Source: Aquibacillus halophilus (GTDB lineage: Bacteria > Bacillota > Bacilli > Bacillales > Amphibacillaceae). From it: a DNA stretch of 64,000 nucleotides. Under the pieces are notes generated by a model that was not told the DNA's origin, did not search any database, and worked only from the letters and a program-made list of their open reading frames with translations. The DNA lies in the NCBI RefSeq assembly GCF_009649745.1, contig NZ_WJNG01000011.1, forward strand, positions 1-64,000. Reading direction: 5' to 3'. Each line of letters begins with the position of its first letter. Within the stretch, counting starts at the first letter, position 1. Made by a program: the position numbers and the translations under genes. Positions 52,342 through 61,156 of this stretch are shown here, piece by piece.

Positions 52342-53700
52342 ATGAAGATGGCAAAGTCAGTACGACATAAAATTACGAACCATTCTCGCATCTTCGATGC
52401 TACACTGGCTATCTATAATGAAGCCTTAACATTTATTATGGAAGTGATAGACACTGAGTTTGATACTATTGATGATTTTCAGGCGAAGTCTATTGTTCCG
52501 GCTGTAGAAAAATTAATACATCGAACAAAATCAAACCCTATCCCCAAATATAGAGAGTTTAATTCTAGGTTTTATAAATTACCATGTTACTTTAGAAGAG
52601 GGGCCATTGCATCTGCTTTTGGAAAAGTGAAAAGCTATCGTTCTAACTATCGAAATTGGCTACAAGAAAAAGAAATGGCGCTTTCTGAAGGAAAGAAATT
52701 TAAAAATAAGGCACCAACGTTGCAATTAGCACATAAAGAATTTCCTGTGTTTTATAAAGGTAACATGTTCGAGAGAACTTCAGATACTTCCGCTCAAATA
52801 AAAGTGTTTTATCAAAATGATTGGGTATGGATAGATATCACATTCAAAGAACAAGACCTTTATAAGCGTAACATTTGGGATTGGAAAGAGCATAATCCGA
52901 AGCTTGTTAGGGTTGGAAAGAAATATTTTCTGAATTTTAGTTATACAAACGAAGTCACATTAAATAAAACAATAATGAAAGATCAAAAAGTATGCTCGGT
53001 AGACCTTGGTATTAATAACTCTGCAGTTTGTTCGGTCGTGGATTCAGCAGGCGCTGTCTTGGCTAGAAAGTTCATTAATCAAGCCAAAGAAAAAGACCAT
53101 TTGTATCGCATGACGAATAAACTAAGAAAAGTACAACGCATATCAGGTTGGGTACCTGCACCTAATTACTGGCGACAAATTAACGGACTACAAAAGCATA
53201 TCATTAACCATACATCGCATGAGATTGCGACTTTCGCAAAAGAGTATAATTGCGATGTTGTTGTCTTTGAGTACCTCAATAAAATGCGCGTACCAAAAGG
53301 TTTTTGGGGAGCGAAGAAACTTCGTTTTAAACTACGTTATTGGAGAAAAACAGCTATCCAAAGTAAAGTAGAAGAAATGGCGCATTATTTAGGAATGCGA
53401 ATTTCAAGAGTAAACCCTAGAAACACAAGTGCATTGGCCTATGATGGCACAGGAAAAGTAGTGCGTAGCCATAAAAAAGACCTTGCCACATTTACTACGG
53501 GCAAGGTATATCATGCTGATCTTTCAGCTAGCTATAATATAGCGGCTCGTTACTTTATTAGAGCTTACCAAAAATCCATGTCTGAAAAGTCATGGTTGTC
53601 CTTGCAGGCAAAAGTCCCTGTATTGGCAAAAAGAACATCTCAAACCTTGTCTTCATTCATTAGTCTTATTCAGGCTCTAGAGGCACCTAGGGTGGCTTAA
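52342..53700 (+). CDS. tnpB: TnpB-family RNA-guided nuclease without zinc-ribbon cysteines
   Basis: About 452 residues with the split RuvC nuclease: first aspartate in CSVDLGINNSAVCS near residue 218, glutamate in VVVFEYLNKMR near 310 and last aspartate in YHADLSASYNIAARYF near 395. All three acids are kept, so catalysis is possible. The zinc ribbon that usually sits between the glutamate and the last aspartate reads TSALAYDGTGKV..LATFTTGKVYHAD, with no CxxC pairs. The start is ATG 52342 behind AAGGGGG. TnpB normally cuts the donor or empty site, guided by an RNA from the right end of the element. Confidence 0.9.
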   Translation: MKMAKSVRHKITNHSRIFDATLAIYNEALTFIMEVIDTEFDTIDDFQAKSIVPAVEKLIHRTKSNPIPKYREFNSRFYKLPCYFRRGAIASAFGKVKSYRSNYRNWLQEKEMALSEGKKFKNKAPTLQLAHKEFPVFYKGNMFERTSDTSAQIKVFYQNDWVWIDITFKEQDLYKRNIWDWKEHNPKLVRVGKKYFLNFSYTNEVTLNKTIMKDQKVCSVDLGINNSAVCSVVDSAGAVLARKFINQAKEKDHLYRMTNKLRKVQRISGWVPAPNYWRQINGLQKHIINHTSHEIATFAKEYNCDVVVFEYLNKMRVPKGFWGAKKLRFKLRYWRKTAIQSKVEEMAHYLGMRISRVNPRNTSALAYDGTGKVVRSHKKDLATFTTGKVYHADLSASYNIAARYFIRAYQKSMSEKSWLSLQAKVPVLAKRTSQTLSSFISLIQALEAPRVA

Positions 53701-53772
53701 TCGCTTAGTTTGTACTGTATTTAAGACAAGGAATGCTCCATCAAAATCTATGATTTAGGTGGAGAGGTTCAC
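53560..53772 (+). ncRNA. candidate omega RNA (TnpB guide) at the right end
   Basis: In IS200/IS605 elements the guide RNA scaffold overlaps the 3' end of tnpB and runs to the right end. Here this would be the last 140 bases of tnpB plus the hairpin CTCCA..TGGAG at 53736-53764 with its conserved AAATC/GATTT core. The boundaries are inferred from the family, not seen. Confidence 0.4.
53736..53764. repeat. right-end hairpin of the IS200/IS605 element
   Basis: CTCCA (53736-53740) pairs with TGGAG (53760-53764) and AAATC (53744-53748) with GATTT (53752-53756). The core is the same as that of the left end. Confidence 0.75.
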
Positions 53773-53785
53773 AGGATGTTTACAC

Positions 53786-53932
53786 ATGGCAAGAAAAGCT
53801 CAATATCAACCGACTAAACAGGTTGGAGTTGAACTATCTGACGCCCAAGAGGTGCACTACAGCAAAGAATTCAAGCACGCAGATATTGCTGGCGGATATA
53901 GAAAGCAAGCACTGAATAGAAAAGAAGAATAA
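53786..53932 (+). CDS. YfhE-like small protein
   Basis: A 48-residue, strongly charged protein. The stretch LSDAQEVHYSKEFKHADIAG with GYRK resembles the B. subtilis YfhE family (xxSxxQEVxYxxEFKxADxAxGxRK). It has an AGGATG site eight bases ahead and a strong terminator behind. It lies just outside the right end of the IS element and may have lost its original upstream region to the insertion. Function unknown; YfhE genes are linked to sporulating Bacilli. Confidence 0.75.
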   Translation: MARKAQYQPTKQVGVELSDAQEVHYSKEFKHADIAGGYRKQALNRKEE

Positions 53933-53943
53933 GTGAATTTTAC

Positions 53944-53980
53944 AAGGTTAGGTAGCTGAGCTACCTAACCTTTTTATTTT
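53944..53980 (+). terminator. terminator of the YfhE-like gene, overlapping the DUF1232 3' end
   Basis: Perfect 14-bp arms AAGGTTAGGTAGCT (53944-53957) and AGCTACCTAACCTT (53959-53972) are followed by TTTATTTTT. The right arm contains the last codons and stop of the convergent DUF1232 gene. Confidence 0.9.
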
Positions 53981-54260
53981 TAACTTTATTTAAACCATAT
54001 TTTTCTTTTAATTGTTCTGGAGCTACCTTAACAATTTGCTGTAATATTAAACCCGCAATGGCCACATCATCCAAAATTCCAAACGCTAGCAAATAATCCG
54101 GAATAATGTCAAAAGGAAAAATAATATAGCCTAAAATTAATACGATAGAGAAAATCTTTGGTGCTGATTTAACCTGACTTGAAAAGAAGAATTCCTTCAG
54201 AAAAGGAATTGACTTCTTAAAGTTAAATAAAAATTTTAACCTTCTTGTAAACCTAATCAT
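53961..54260 (-). CDS. DUF1232 membrane protein (YkvA-like)
   Basis: A 99-residue protein with the DUF1232 core YIIFPFDIIPDYLLAFGILDD near residue 47, where one hydrophobic segment is followed by the conserved DxIPD..LGxxDD motif. Basic ends. Function unknown in general; members are often linked to membrane or stress functions. Single gene. Confidence 0.9.
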   Translation of the reverse strand: MIRFTRRLKFLFNFKKSIPFLKEFFFSSQVKSAPKIFSIVLILGYIIFPFDIIPDYLLAFGILDDVAIAGLILQQIVKVAPEQLKEKYGLNKVKNKKVR

Positions 54261-54330
54261 CTAACAAAACTCCCTCTACTCGACTGTGAATTATTTTATT
54301 CAAGTGGCCGATCAACATTCCACTTTAGCA

Positions 54331-55416
54331 TTAATTCTGTTTCCATAAAATTAAACGATCATCTTGTTCGATTGGATTTCCTCGACCATCTGTATTATTG
54401 GTTACAAAGTAGATCCCCTCATCAGTTGCAAGGACATCACGAATCCTACCATAACCATCCAAAACGACCTCCTGAGATTCAGAAACTACATCGAATTTTC
54501 GTACTGCTTCTCCTCTAAGACTTGCAAAGTAAAAGTCGCCATTATAAAAAGTAGTTCCTGAAGGCGCCCATGTATCATTTCCCGATTGAACTACTGGTGA
54601 TAGCATCTCACTTGCTTGTTGATCACCCTCAATTTCAGGCCACCCATAGTTATTACCTGGTTGAACTAAGTTTATCTCATCATGAGCCTGGTTACCATGT
54701 TCAGTAGCATATAAATTACCTTTTTCATCCCATGCAAGGCCTTGTGGATTTCTATGCCCAATAGAGTAAATATAAGAATCTGCAAACGGATTGTCGTTTG
54801 GAATTGTGCCATCTTGATTGATTCTCAAAATTTTACCTGCAAGACTATCTTTATTTTGAGCTAAATTAGGCACGGTTGCATCTCCGGTTGTAGCATAAAG
54901 CTTATCATCAGGTCCTATTTCAATACGCCCTCCTTGATGATATTGACCTCCAGGGATACCATCGACGAGTACAGCTGTTTCTACCCATTGCTCACTTTGC
55001 TCTTGTATCCGAACAATTCGTTGAAACACTCCTTGTTCATTAGCATAAGAATAATAGGCAAAAGCTTCTTTATTTTCAGAGAACGAACTAGGAAATGCCA
55101 ATCCTAATAAACCTGCTTCAGATCGATTCGCCAGACTTTTTTCTAGTTTTACCGACTTCCGAGTAACGCCATCAGCTGTTACCTTAGTTATTGAACCTGG
55201 TCGCTCACTGACGTAAATTGTATCGTTAAACTCAACTATCTCCCAGGGCACCTCTAAATTGGTGGCAGTAACCTCTGTTTCACTGCCTCCATTTACGGAT
55301 TCCTCCATTTCTTCTTGTTCTTGAACAGTAGAAGTATCTTCATTATTTTCCATCCCGCTACAAGCCACTAAAAGAAGTGATGATAGCATAATTAGGTAGT
55401 ACTTAATAGTAATCAC
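54331..55416 (-). CDS. PQQ-dependent sugar dehydrogenase-like lipoprotein
   Basis: The 361 residues start with a lipoprotein signal (LLVACSGM) and an acidic linker, then a six-bladed beta propeller of the soluble glucose/aldose dehydrogenase (GSDH) type: NLEVPWEIVEFNDTIYVSER, GLLGLAFP, YHQGGRIEIGPDDKLYATTG and GHRNPQGLAWD. In this family the histidine of YHQGG and that of GHRNPQ line the PQQ site. Whether this species makes PQQ is not known; related Bacillus proteins may use other cofactors. It acts outside the membrane. Confidence 0.9.
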   Translation of the reverse strand: MITIKYYLIMLSSLLLVACSGMENNEDTSTVQEQEEMEESVNGGSETEVTATNLEVPWEIVEFNDTIYVSERPGSITKVTADGVTRKSVKLEKSLANRSEAGLLGLAFPSSFSENKEAFAYYSYANEQGVFQRIVRIQEQSEQWVETAVLVDGIPGGQYHQGGRIEIGPDDKLYATTGDATVPNLAQNKDSLAGKILRINQDGTIPNDNPFADSYIYSIGHRNPQGLAWDEKGNLYATEHGNQAHDEINLVQPGNNYGWPEIEGDQQASEMLSPVVQSGNDTWAPSGTTFYNGDFYFASLRGEAVRKFDVVSESQEVVLDGYGRIRDVLATDEGIYFVTNNTDGRGNPIEQDDRLILWKQN

Positions 55417-55485
55417 TCCTAATGAAATATTTTGCTTAGTTGATTAATTCTTCTTTTAAACACTATTACCTTTATTACAAAAGAA

Positions 55486-55514
55486 AAAACCAGTGAATTT
55501 AATTCACTGGTTTC
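55486..55514 (-). terminator. terminator of typA
   Basis: On the minus strand AAACCAGTGAATT and AATTCACTGGTTT form a perfect stem followed by TTTTCTTTTG, just after the typA stop. Confidence 0.9.
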
Positions 55515-55521
55515 AAGCAAC

Positions 55522-57348
55522 TTATACAGTTTTTCTTTTAGAAGCTTTTTCACGTTCATTTTTATTTAAGATTTTCTTACGAAGTCTGATTGACTCAGGT
55601 GTTACTTCACAATACTCATCATCGTTAAGATATTCAATTGCTTCCTCTAACGACATTGTACGTGTTTTTCTAATTGTTGACGTTTGATCCTTGTTAGCAG
55701 AACGCACGTTAGTAAGATGCTTTTCTTTTGTAATGTTAACAGTTAAATCGTTCTCACGATTATGTTCTCCAACGATCATTCCTGAATAGACCTCTGTACC
55801 TGGTTCTACAAAGATTGTACCTCGATCTTCTAGTCCCATAATACCGTATGTTGAAGCTTTTCCATGTTCTAAAGCTACTAACACACCACGCTGTCTTCCA
55901 CCTATTTGACCAGGAATTAGAGGCTCATATTTGTCAAATGTGTGATTGATGATTCCATATCCTCTTGTTTGAGTCATGAACTCAGTGGAGTAACCAATTA
56001 ATCCTCGTGATGGAACTTTAAATTCCATACGAACTTGACCATTTCCTTGGTTAACCATATCAATCATTTCACCTTTTCTAGAACCTAATGATTCCATAAC
56101 AGCACCAGTATGATCTTCTGGTACGTCTACTTGCACACGTTCAACTGGCTCACAACGAACACCATCAATTTCTCTAATAATAACTTGTGGTTTAGATAAC
56201 TGGATTTCATATCCTTCACGGCGCATGTTCTCAACTAAAATAGATAGGTGTAATTCACCACGACCAGATACAGTCCATGCGTCTGGTGAGCTTGTAGGAT
56301 CAACACGCAAACTTACATCTGTTTCAAGCTGAGTCATTAAACGCTCTTCAATTCTTCTTGAAGTAATATATTTACCTTCTCTACCAGCAAAAGGACTATT
56401 GTTAACAACAAATGTCATTTGAAGGGTAGGCTCATCTATTCTAAGAATTGGTAATGCTTCCGGGTGATCAGTAGGACATACTGTTTCACCTACGTTAATA
56501 TCCTCAAGTCCGGCTAATGCAATAATATCACCAGCTTTAGCTTCTTGGATTTCAATTCGCTTCAATCCAATAAAACCAAACAATTTAGATATACGGAAGT
56601 TCTTAACAGATCCGTCTTTCTTCATTAACGAAACCTGTTGACCAACTTTGATCGATCCGCGGAAGATACGACCAATACCAACACGGCCAAGATATTCATT
56701 ATAGTCCAATAATGTTATCTGGAACTGTAAAGGATCTTCAGAATTATCAACTGGAGCTGGTATGTTTTCAATTATTGTTTCAAAAACAGCTTCCATAGAC
56801 TCTTCTTGTTCATCCGGTTCATTACCAGATGTACCATTTAATGCAGAAGCATAAACAACCGGGAATTCTAGTTGGCTATCGTCAGCACCAAGTTCGATAA
56901 ATAAGTCAAGTACCTCATCAATTACTTGCTGAGGTCGAGCACTTGGACGATCGATTTTGTTTAGTACTACTACAGGATTTAACTTTTGCTCTAGTGCTTT
57001 TTTCAACACGAATCGTGTTTGTGGCATACAACCTTCATAAGCATCAACAACCAGAAGTACCCCGTCAACCATTTTCATGATTCGCTCTACTTCACCACCA
57101 AAGTCAGCATGTCCTGGTGTATCCATAATATTTATGTGTGTGTCTTTATATTCAATTGCTGTATTTTTAGCTAGGATGGTTATTCCGCGTTCTCTCTCAA
57201 GATCATTTGAATCCATTGCACGATCATCCACATGTTCATTGTCTCTGAAAGTTCCAGAGTAACGAAGCAGTTGGTCTACTAGCGTAGTTTTACCGTGGTC
57301 AACGTGAGCAATGATTGCTATGTTACGAATGTCTTCTCTTAATTGCAT
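55522..57348 (-). CDS. typA: translational GTPase TypA/BipA
   Basis: About 608 residues with the translation GTPase motifs IIAHVDHGKTTL (G1), RGITI (G2), DTPGHADFGGEV (G3) and NKIDR (G4), then domains II, III, V and the TypA-specific C-terminus with YGIINHTFDKYEP. TypA associates with ribosomes and supports growth under cold and other stress. I start at MQLREDI, as in other TypA proteins; an ATG nine bases earlier is nearer to GAGGAGAG and also possible. Confidence 0.96.
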   Translation of the reverse strand: MQLREDIRNIAIIAHVDHGKTTLVDQLLRYSGTFRDNEHVDDRAMDSNDLERERGITILAKNTAIEYKDTHINIMDTPGHADFGGEVERIMKMVDGVLLVVDAYEGCMPQTRFVLKKALEQKLNPVVVLNKIDRPSARPQQVIDEVLDLFIELGADDSQLEFPVVYASALNGTSGNEPDEQEESMEAVFETIIENIPAPVDNSEDPLQFQITLLDYNEYLGRVGIGRIFRGSIKVGQQVSLMKKDGSVKNFRISKLFGFIGLKRIEIQEAKAGDIIALAGLEDINVGETVCPTDHPEALPILRIDEPTLQMTFVVNNSPFAGREGKYITSRRIEERLMTQLETDVSLRVDPTSSPDAWTVSGRGELHLSILVENMRREGYEIQLSKPQVIIREIDGVRCEPVERVQVDVPEDHTGAVMESLGSRKGEMIDMVNQGNGQVRMEFKVPSRGLIGYSTEFMTQTRGYGIINHTFDKYEPLIPGQIGGRQRGVLVALEHGKASTYGIMGLEDRGTIFVEPGTEVYSGMIVGEHNRENDLTVNITKEKHLTNVRSANKDQTSTIRKTRTMSLEEAIEYLNDDEYCEVTPESIRLRKKILNKNEREKASKRKTV

Positions 57349-57454
57349 AATGTACATTCTCTCCTCTTTTGTAACGAGTTCAAGTTCCGATTTCCGATTA
57401 CAACTTGCCAATTATACCATATAACATACAAAGAAGTATAGTTAATACTTCATT

Positions 57455-58774
57455 TTATATCTTGATCGTGAACAAAGCACCACCAAGATCCGATTTTCCC
57501 ACTGTTATAGTTCCACCTGAGCGCTCTACAATTGCACGTGAAATTGCCAGTCCTAGACCTGTTTCCCCACCTTCGCCTTTAACAAACCGGTGAAACAGAT
57601 GTGGCATTAGTTCTTCAGAAATTCCTTTTCCATCATCTGCAATCGAAATATTTACAGAGTCACCAGACTCTTCCGCATGGATAGCAACGTTCGATGATGC
57701 ATGCCGGATAGCGTTTGAAATGATATTCATCATAGCCTGGAGTAATTTTTCTTTATCAACATACAATGTCATATCACTCGGAGCGTTCTGGGTAATAGTT
57801 ACTTGTTGATCATTAGCCAGTGGCAACGCTCTTTCTACTGTTAGTTTAAGTAAATCGTTAACTTTTATTAATTCTTCTCGATAAATATTTTCCTCACTAT
57901 CCAATTTAGCTAGGAGAATCATCTCATTAATGATCTTTTTCAAGCGTGCTATTTCAGCAACAATAACATCTAACCCACGATCCGACTCCTCTTTTACAAA
58001 AACACCATCGCGTATCCCTTCCGCATAACCTTGAATCGTCATTAAAGGAGTTTTTAACTCGTGGCTTGCATTTTGAAAGAACTGTCGTTGAGATTGTATA
58101 TAACGGCTAAGTTCGTTTGCCATCTCTAGTACACTTTGTTCGACTTCCTTTATCTCACCCGTTGCATGAATTTCTTCAACTTCGTCAAATTGTCTGTTTT
58201 CAATCTTTTTTAATTGATATTTTAATCTAGTGAGCGGCGTTACTAAGCGTCTTGTTAATAAGTAACTTAGTAGAACAGCAATTACTATCCCAACCAAAAA
58301 CACTACAAGCAAACGGTTGAAAAAAGTCTGTTGAACTGCTTGTAAATCTTCCAATGGGGTTACTAGTATTAATTCATCTTGTGATTGCTGAGAATAGGAG
58401 TCCACTCTCGAAACAACATAGCTTCCATTGTCAGCTTTCCAAATTTCTTCTTTATCATTTGTTACGTCATAAGTATTAATCCAGTTTTCCACTAGTGGTA
58501 CGGGTAAATTTGTAAAAAGTAGTTGGTTATTTTCTTTATTATAAAGAAACAGTTGTATTTCCTGACCTTGCAATAATAGATTAAGTCTTTGCACATTTTC
58601 ATAGTTGTAATCATTTAACAAATTTACCAACAGATTTCCCTTGGCTTCTAATTCAACCTGTTCATCTTGAATGAGTAGGTTGAGTATTAATGAATAAATT
58701 GTAATAGCGGCTACCGACATTATAATTACTAAAAGGCCAGTGAATGCAGCAGTTAGTTGATACTGTAGTTTCAT
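57455..58774 (-). CDS. cssS: sensor histidine kinase, CssS-like
   Basis: The 439 residues have two transmembrane segments (about 9-31 and 148-170) around an outer sensor loop of about 115 residues, a HAMP linker, the phospho-acceptor site NASHELKTPLMTIQGYAEG near 240 and a GHKL ATPase with DDGKGISEEL and GGETGLGLAISRAIVE. It overlaps its response regulator by four bases. The pair is divergent from an HtrA protease, which is the layout of CssRS and htrB in B. subtilis, where CssS senses misfolded secreted protein. The name rests on this context. Confidence 0.85.
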   Translation of the reverse strand: MKLQYQLTAAFTGLLVIIMSVAAITIYSLILNLLIQDEQVELEAKGNLLVNLLNDYNYENVQRLNLLLQGQEIQLFLYNKENNQLLFTNLPVPLVENWINTYDVTNDKEEIWKADNGSYVVSRVDSYSQQSQDELILVTPLEDLQAVQQTFFNRLLVVFLVGIVIAVLLSYLLTRRLVTPLTRLKYQLKKIENRQFDEVEEIHATGEIKEVEQSVLEMANELSRYIQSQRQFFQNASHELKTPLMTIQGYAEGIRDGVFVKEESDRGLDVIVAEIARLKKIINEMILLAKLDSEENIYREELIKVNDLLKLTVERALPLANDQQVTITQNAPSDMTLYVDKEKLLQAMMNIISNAIRHASSNVAIHAEESGDSVNISIADDGKGISEELMPHLFHRFVKGEGGETGLGLAISRAIVERSGGTITVGKSDLGGALFTIKI

Positions 58775-59466
58775 TTTACCTCCTCTGTCTTACTGCGCAT
58801 TCTATACCCGTATCCCCATACCGTCTCGATAGGTAGATCTTCGAGTTTTTTCCGCAGACGCTTAATTAGATCATCGACAGCCCGGTCACTACCAAAATAA
58901 TCTTCTCCCCAAATTAATGAAAGTAACTCTTCACGTGCAAATGCCCGGTTTTGATTACTAATTAGGATCGTTAACAAGTCGAACTCCTTTGCAGTTACCT
59001 CCACTTCTTTCCCTTGCCAAAAAACCCTTCGATCATTTGTGTTAATTACTAAATCCCCTAACTGCAATTCCTGTTCTTCCTCTAAACCTCCCGTTACAGA
59101 AGAATCTATGCGTTTAAAAATTCTTTTCACTCTTGCAACCAATTCTCTTGGGCTGAATGGCTTTGTTAAATAATCATCGCTTCCTAACTCTAGGCCTAAA
59201 ATCTTATCGACTTCATCGTCTTTGGCAGATATAATGATGATGGGTACTTCACTTTCTTGCCGAATTTTTTTACACAGTTCATATCCATCCATTCCTGGTA
59301 GCATTATATCCAATATCCACATATCAGGTCTTGAATCTCGAGTCAATTCCCATGCGTCTTCTGCATTGTCAACCATAGATATCTCGTAACCCTCTTTTTT
59401 CAAATATGCCGACACAATATCTCGAATATTAGGATCGTCCTCTACAATGAATATTTTGTTTTTCAT
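58771..59466 (-). CDS. cssR: OmpR-family response regulator, CssR-like
   Basis: A 231-residue regulator: receiver domain with acidic pocket VEDD, phospho-aspartate in MWILDIMLPGMDG near 51, lysine in LTKPFSPRELVARV, and a C-terminal winged helix (RAFAREELLSLIWGEDYFGS .. DDLIKRLRKKLE). ATG 59466 follows AAGGAGG. It would activate the divergent htrA gene and its own operon from the 168-base region between them; I could not define its binding boxes. Confidence 0.87.
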   Translation of the reverse strand: MKNKIFIVEDDPNIRDIVSAYLKKEGYEISMVDNAEDAWELTRDSRPDMWILDIMLPGMDGYELCKKIRQESEVPIIIISAKDDEVDKILGLELGSDDYLTKPFSPRELVARVKRIFKRIDSSVTGGLEEEQELQLGDLVINTNDRRVFWQGKEVEVTAKEFDLLTILISNQNRAFAREELLSLIWGEDYFGSDRAVDDLIKRLRKKLEDLPIETVWGYGYRMRSKTEEVK

Positions 59467-59634
59467 TAGTCTGCCTCCTTTTCTTATCATCATTTTCGCA
59501 TATTCAAAGAAAAATTGAACCTATTTTGATTGATTACACACTTTTTCCACAATTATACCTAAGACTTGCCAAACCTACAGATTAGAATAAAAACTGTAAA
59601 GAAAAAACAAATTAAAAGAGAGGCGTGATTTCAT

Positions 59635-61035
59635 ATGAAAAACTACGATAATGATAATCACAATTATTATAAAGATGTTGAAGAAAATAACGATCAGGAA
59701 ACAACATATACATTCTCCCAAGGATCAGAGGATGCACATCAAGATTCCATAGAACAACAAGAAAGTTATACACAACCAGAGCCAGAACAACAAAATCTTT
59801 TTCAAGAAGATTCTGTCCCCGAGAAAGAACCTGAGAACCAAACACAGGTTAAAAGAAGTCACCAACAACCACAATCCAAAGGTGTAGTATCCATGTTTGT
59901 TAGCGGAGTAGCCGGAGGACTTGTAGTTGCTGTTACAGGAGCTTCCCTACTTTTCACTGGGGTTTTAGAGTTACCTACTGATAACAGCCAACCAACTCAA
60001 ACTGCAAACTCAGTAACAGATGACGGTACAGAGAATAATGTTATCCAAGCTTCGGCTACTGATGACGGCATATCGTTAAATACAGCTCTTGCTAATGTAT
60101 CTGATGCAGTTGTAGGTGTATCTAATATTCGACAAGCGGACTTATGGTCACAATCAGATGCAGCGGGAACCGGATCGGGAGTTATCTATAAAAAAGAAAA
60201 TGGTTATGCCTATGTAGTTACCAACAACCATGTTGTCGAGGGTGCTAATGAGGTAGAAGTAATATTAACAAACGGAGATCATGTAGAAGCTGAGGTTTTA
60301 GGAGTAGACCAACTAACTGATTTAGCAGTGTTAAAAATTGATGGTAGCAAAGTTACCCAGGTTGCAACACTTGGAAGTTCTGATTCACTTACAGTTGGAG
60401 AGACGGCAATCGCTATTGGAAATCCATTAGGTACAGAGTTTGCCGGATCGGTTACGAAGGGTATTATTAGCGGCTTAGAAAGATCAGTAGAAGTGGATTT
60501 AAACTCTGATGGCCAGCCAGATTGGACAACGGAAGTAATCCAAACAGACGCGGCAATTAACCCTGGAAATAGTGGCGGAGCATTAATCAACGACAGAGGT
60601 GAGCTTATAGGTATAAACTCGATGAAAATTGCCCAGGCTGCTGTTGAAGGAATTGGATTTGCAATTCCAGTTGACTCTGCTAAACCAATAATTGATCAGC
60701 TTGAAACTACCGGACAGGTTGCAAGACCATTTATTGGTATTAGTGCAGTTTCTTTGAGTACTGTACCAGAAGTACACAAACAACAAACACTTCAACTTGA
60801 TGATAGTGTGATGAAAGGAATCGTTATTGCTAATAGAGAAGCTGGATCTCCAGCAGATCAGGCAGGGCTAGAGCAATACGATGTAATAACGAAGATTAAT
60901 GGTCAAGATATTACAACAATGATGGAACTGAAACAGTATTTATATTCAGAAACTGAAATTGGTGAAGAGATAACAATCACTTATTACAGAAATGGTGAAC
61001 AGCTAACAACATCATTAACATTAAGTAATTCATAA
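59635..61035 (+). CDS. HtrA-type serine protease with PDZ domain (HtrB/YvtA-like)
   Basis: The 466 residues start with an 80-residue acidic, glutamine-rich cytoplasmic part, one transmembrane anchor (about 83-105), a linker, and an S1C protease outside the membrane: histidine in VTNNHVVEG near 200, aspartate in LTDLAVLK near 230, serine in NPGNSGGALI near 311, then one PDZ domain (about 370-465). It degrades or refolds misfolded exported proteins. Divergent from CssRS-like regulators. RBS AGAGAGGCG. Of the B. subtilis paralogs the neighbours fit htrB. Confidence 0.93.
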   Translation: MKNYDNDNHNYYKDVEENNDQETTYTFSQGSEDAHQDSIEQQESYTQPEPEQQNLFQEDSVPEKEPENQTQVKRSHQQPQSKGVVSMFVSGVAGGLVVAVTGASLLFTGVLELPTDNSQPTQTANSVTDDGTENNVIQASATDDGISLNTALANVSDAVVGVSNIRQADLWSQSDAAGTGSGVIYKKENGYAYVVTNNHVVEGANEVEVILTNGDHVEAEVLGVDQLTDLAVLKIDGSKVTQVATLGSSDSLTVGETAIAIGNPLGTEFAGSVTKGIISGLERSVEVDLNSDGQPDWTTEVIQTDAAINPGNSGGALINDRGELIGINSMKIAQAAVEGIGFAIPVDSAKPIIDQLETTGQVARPFIGISAVSLSTVPEVHKQQTLQLDDSVMKGIVIANREAGSPADQAGLEQYDVITKINGQDITTMMELKQYLYSETEIGEEITITYYRNGEQLTTSLTLSNS

Positions 61036-61101
61036 AGTTATTAAAATAATTCTCAAAATCTTTCCCCTTCTATACATTTGAGAATTTATATAAATAACTA
61101 A

Positions 61102-61127
61102 AAACACCACCTTTTTGGTGGTGTTTT
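61102..61127 (+). terminator. terminator of the HtrA gene
   Basis: AAACACCACC (61102-61111) and GGTGGTGTTT (61117-61126) form a perfect stem followed by TTGCG. Confidence 0.9.
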
Positions 61128-61156
61128 TGCGTTAACCAAATTTATCGTTTATGACA

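Larger units (their letters stand above)
51790..53772. mobile_element. IS200/IS605-family element with divergent tnpA and tnpB
   Basis: Divergent tnpA (broken) and tnpB are enclosed by subterminal hairpins that share the core TCAAAATCTNNGATTTAG: left 51796-51848, right about 53736-53764. No terminal inverted repeats or target duplication are expected for this family. The limits are estimates to within some 15 bases; the exact left and right cleavage sites cannot be read without an empty site. It interrupts a cupin gene on the left and abuts a YfhE-like gene on the right. Confidence 0.85.

Noticed and set aside
54331-55416. Assigning a specific sugar substrate and PQQ dependence
   Set aside because: The propeller family is clear, but substrate and cofactor cannot be read from the sequence and no PQQ genes are in the window.
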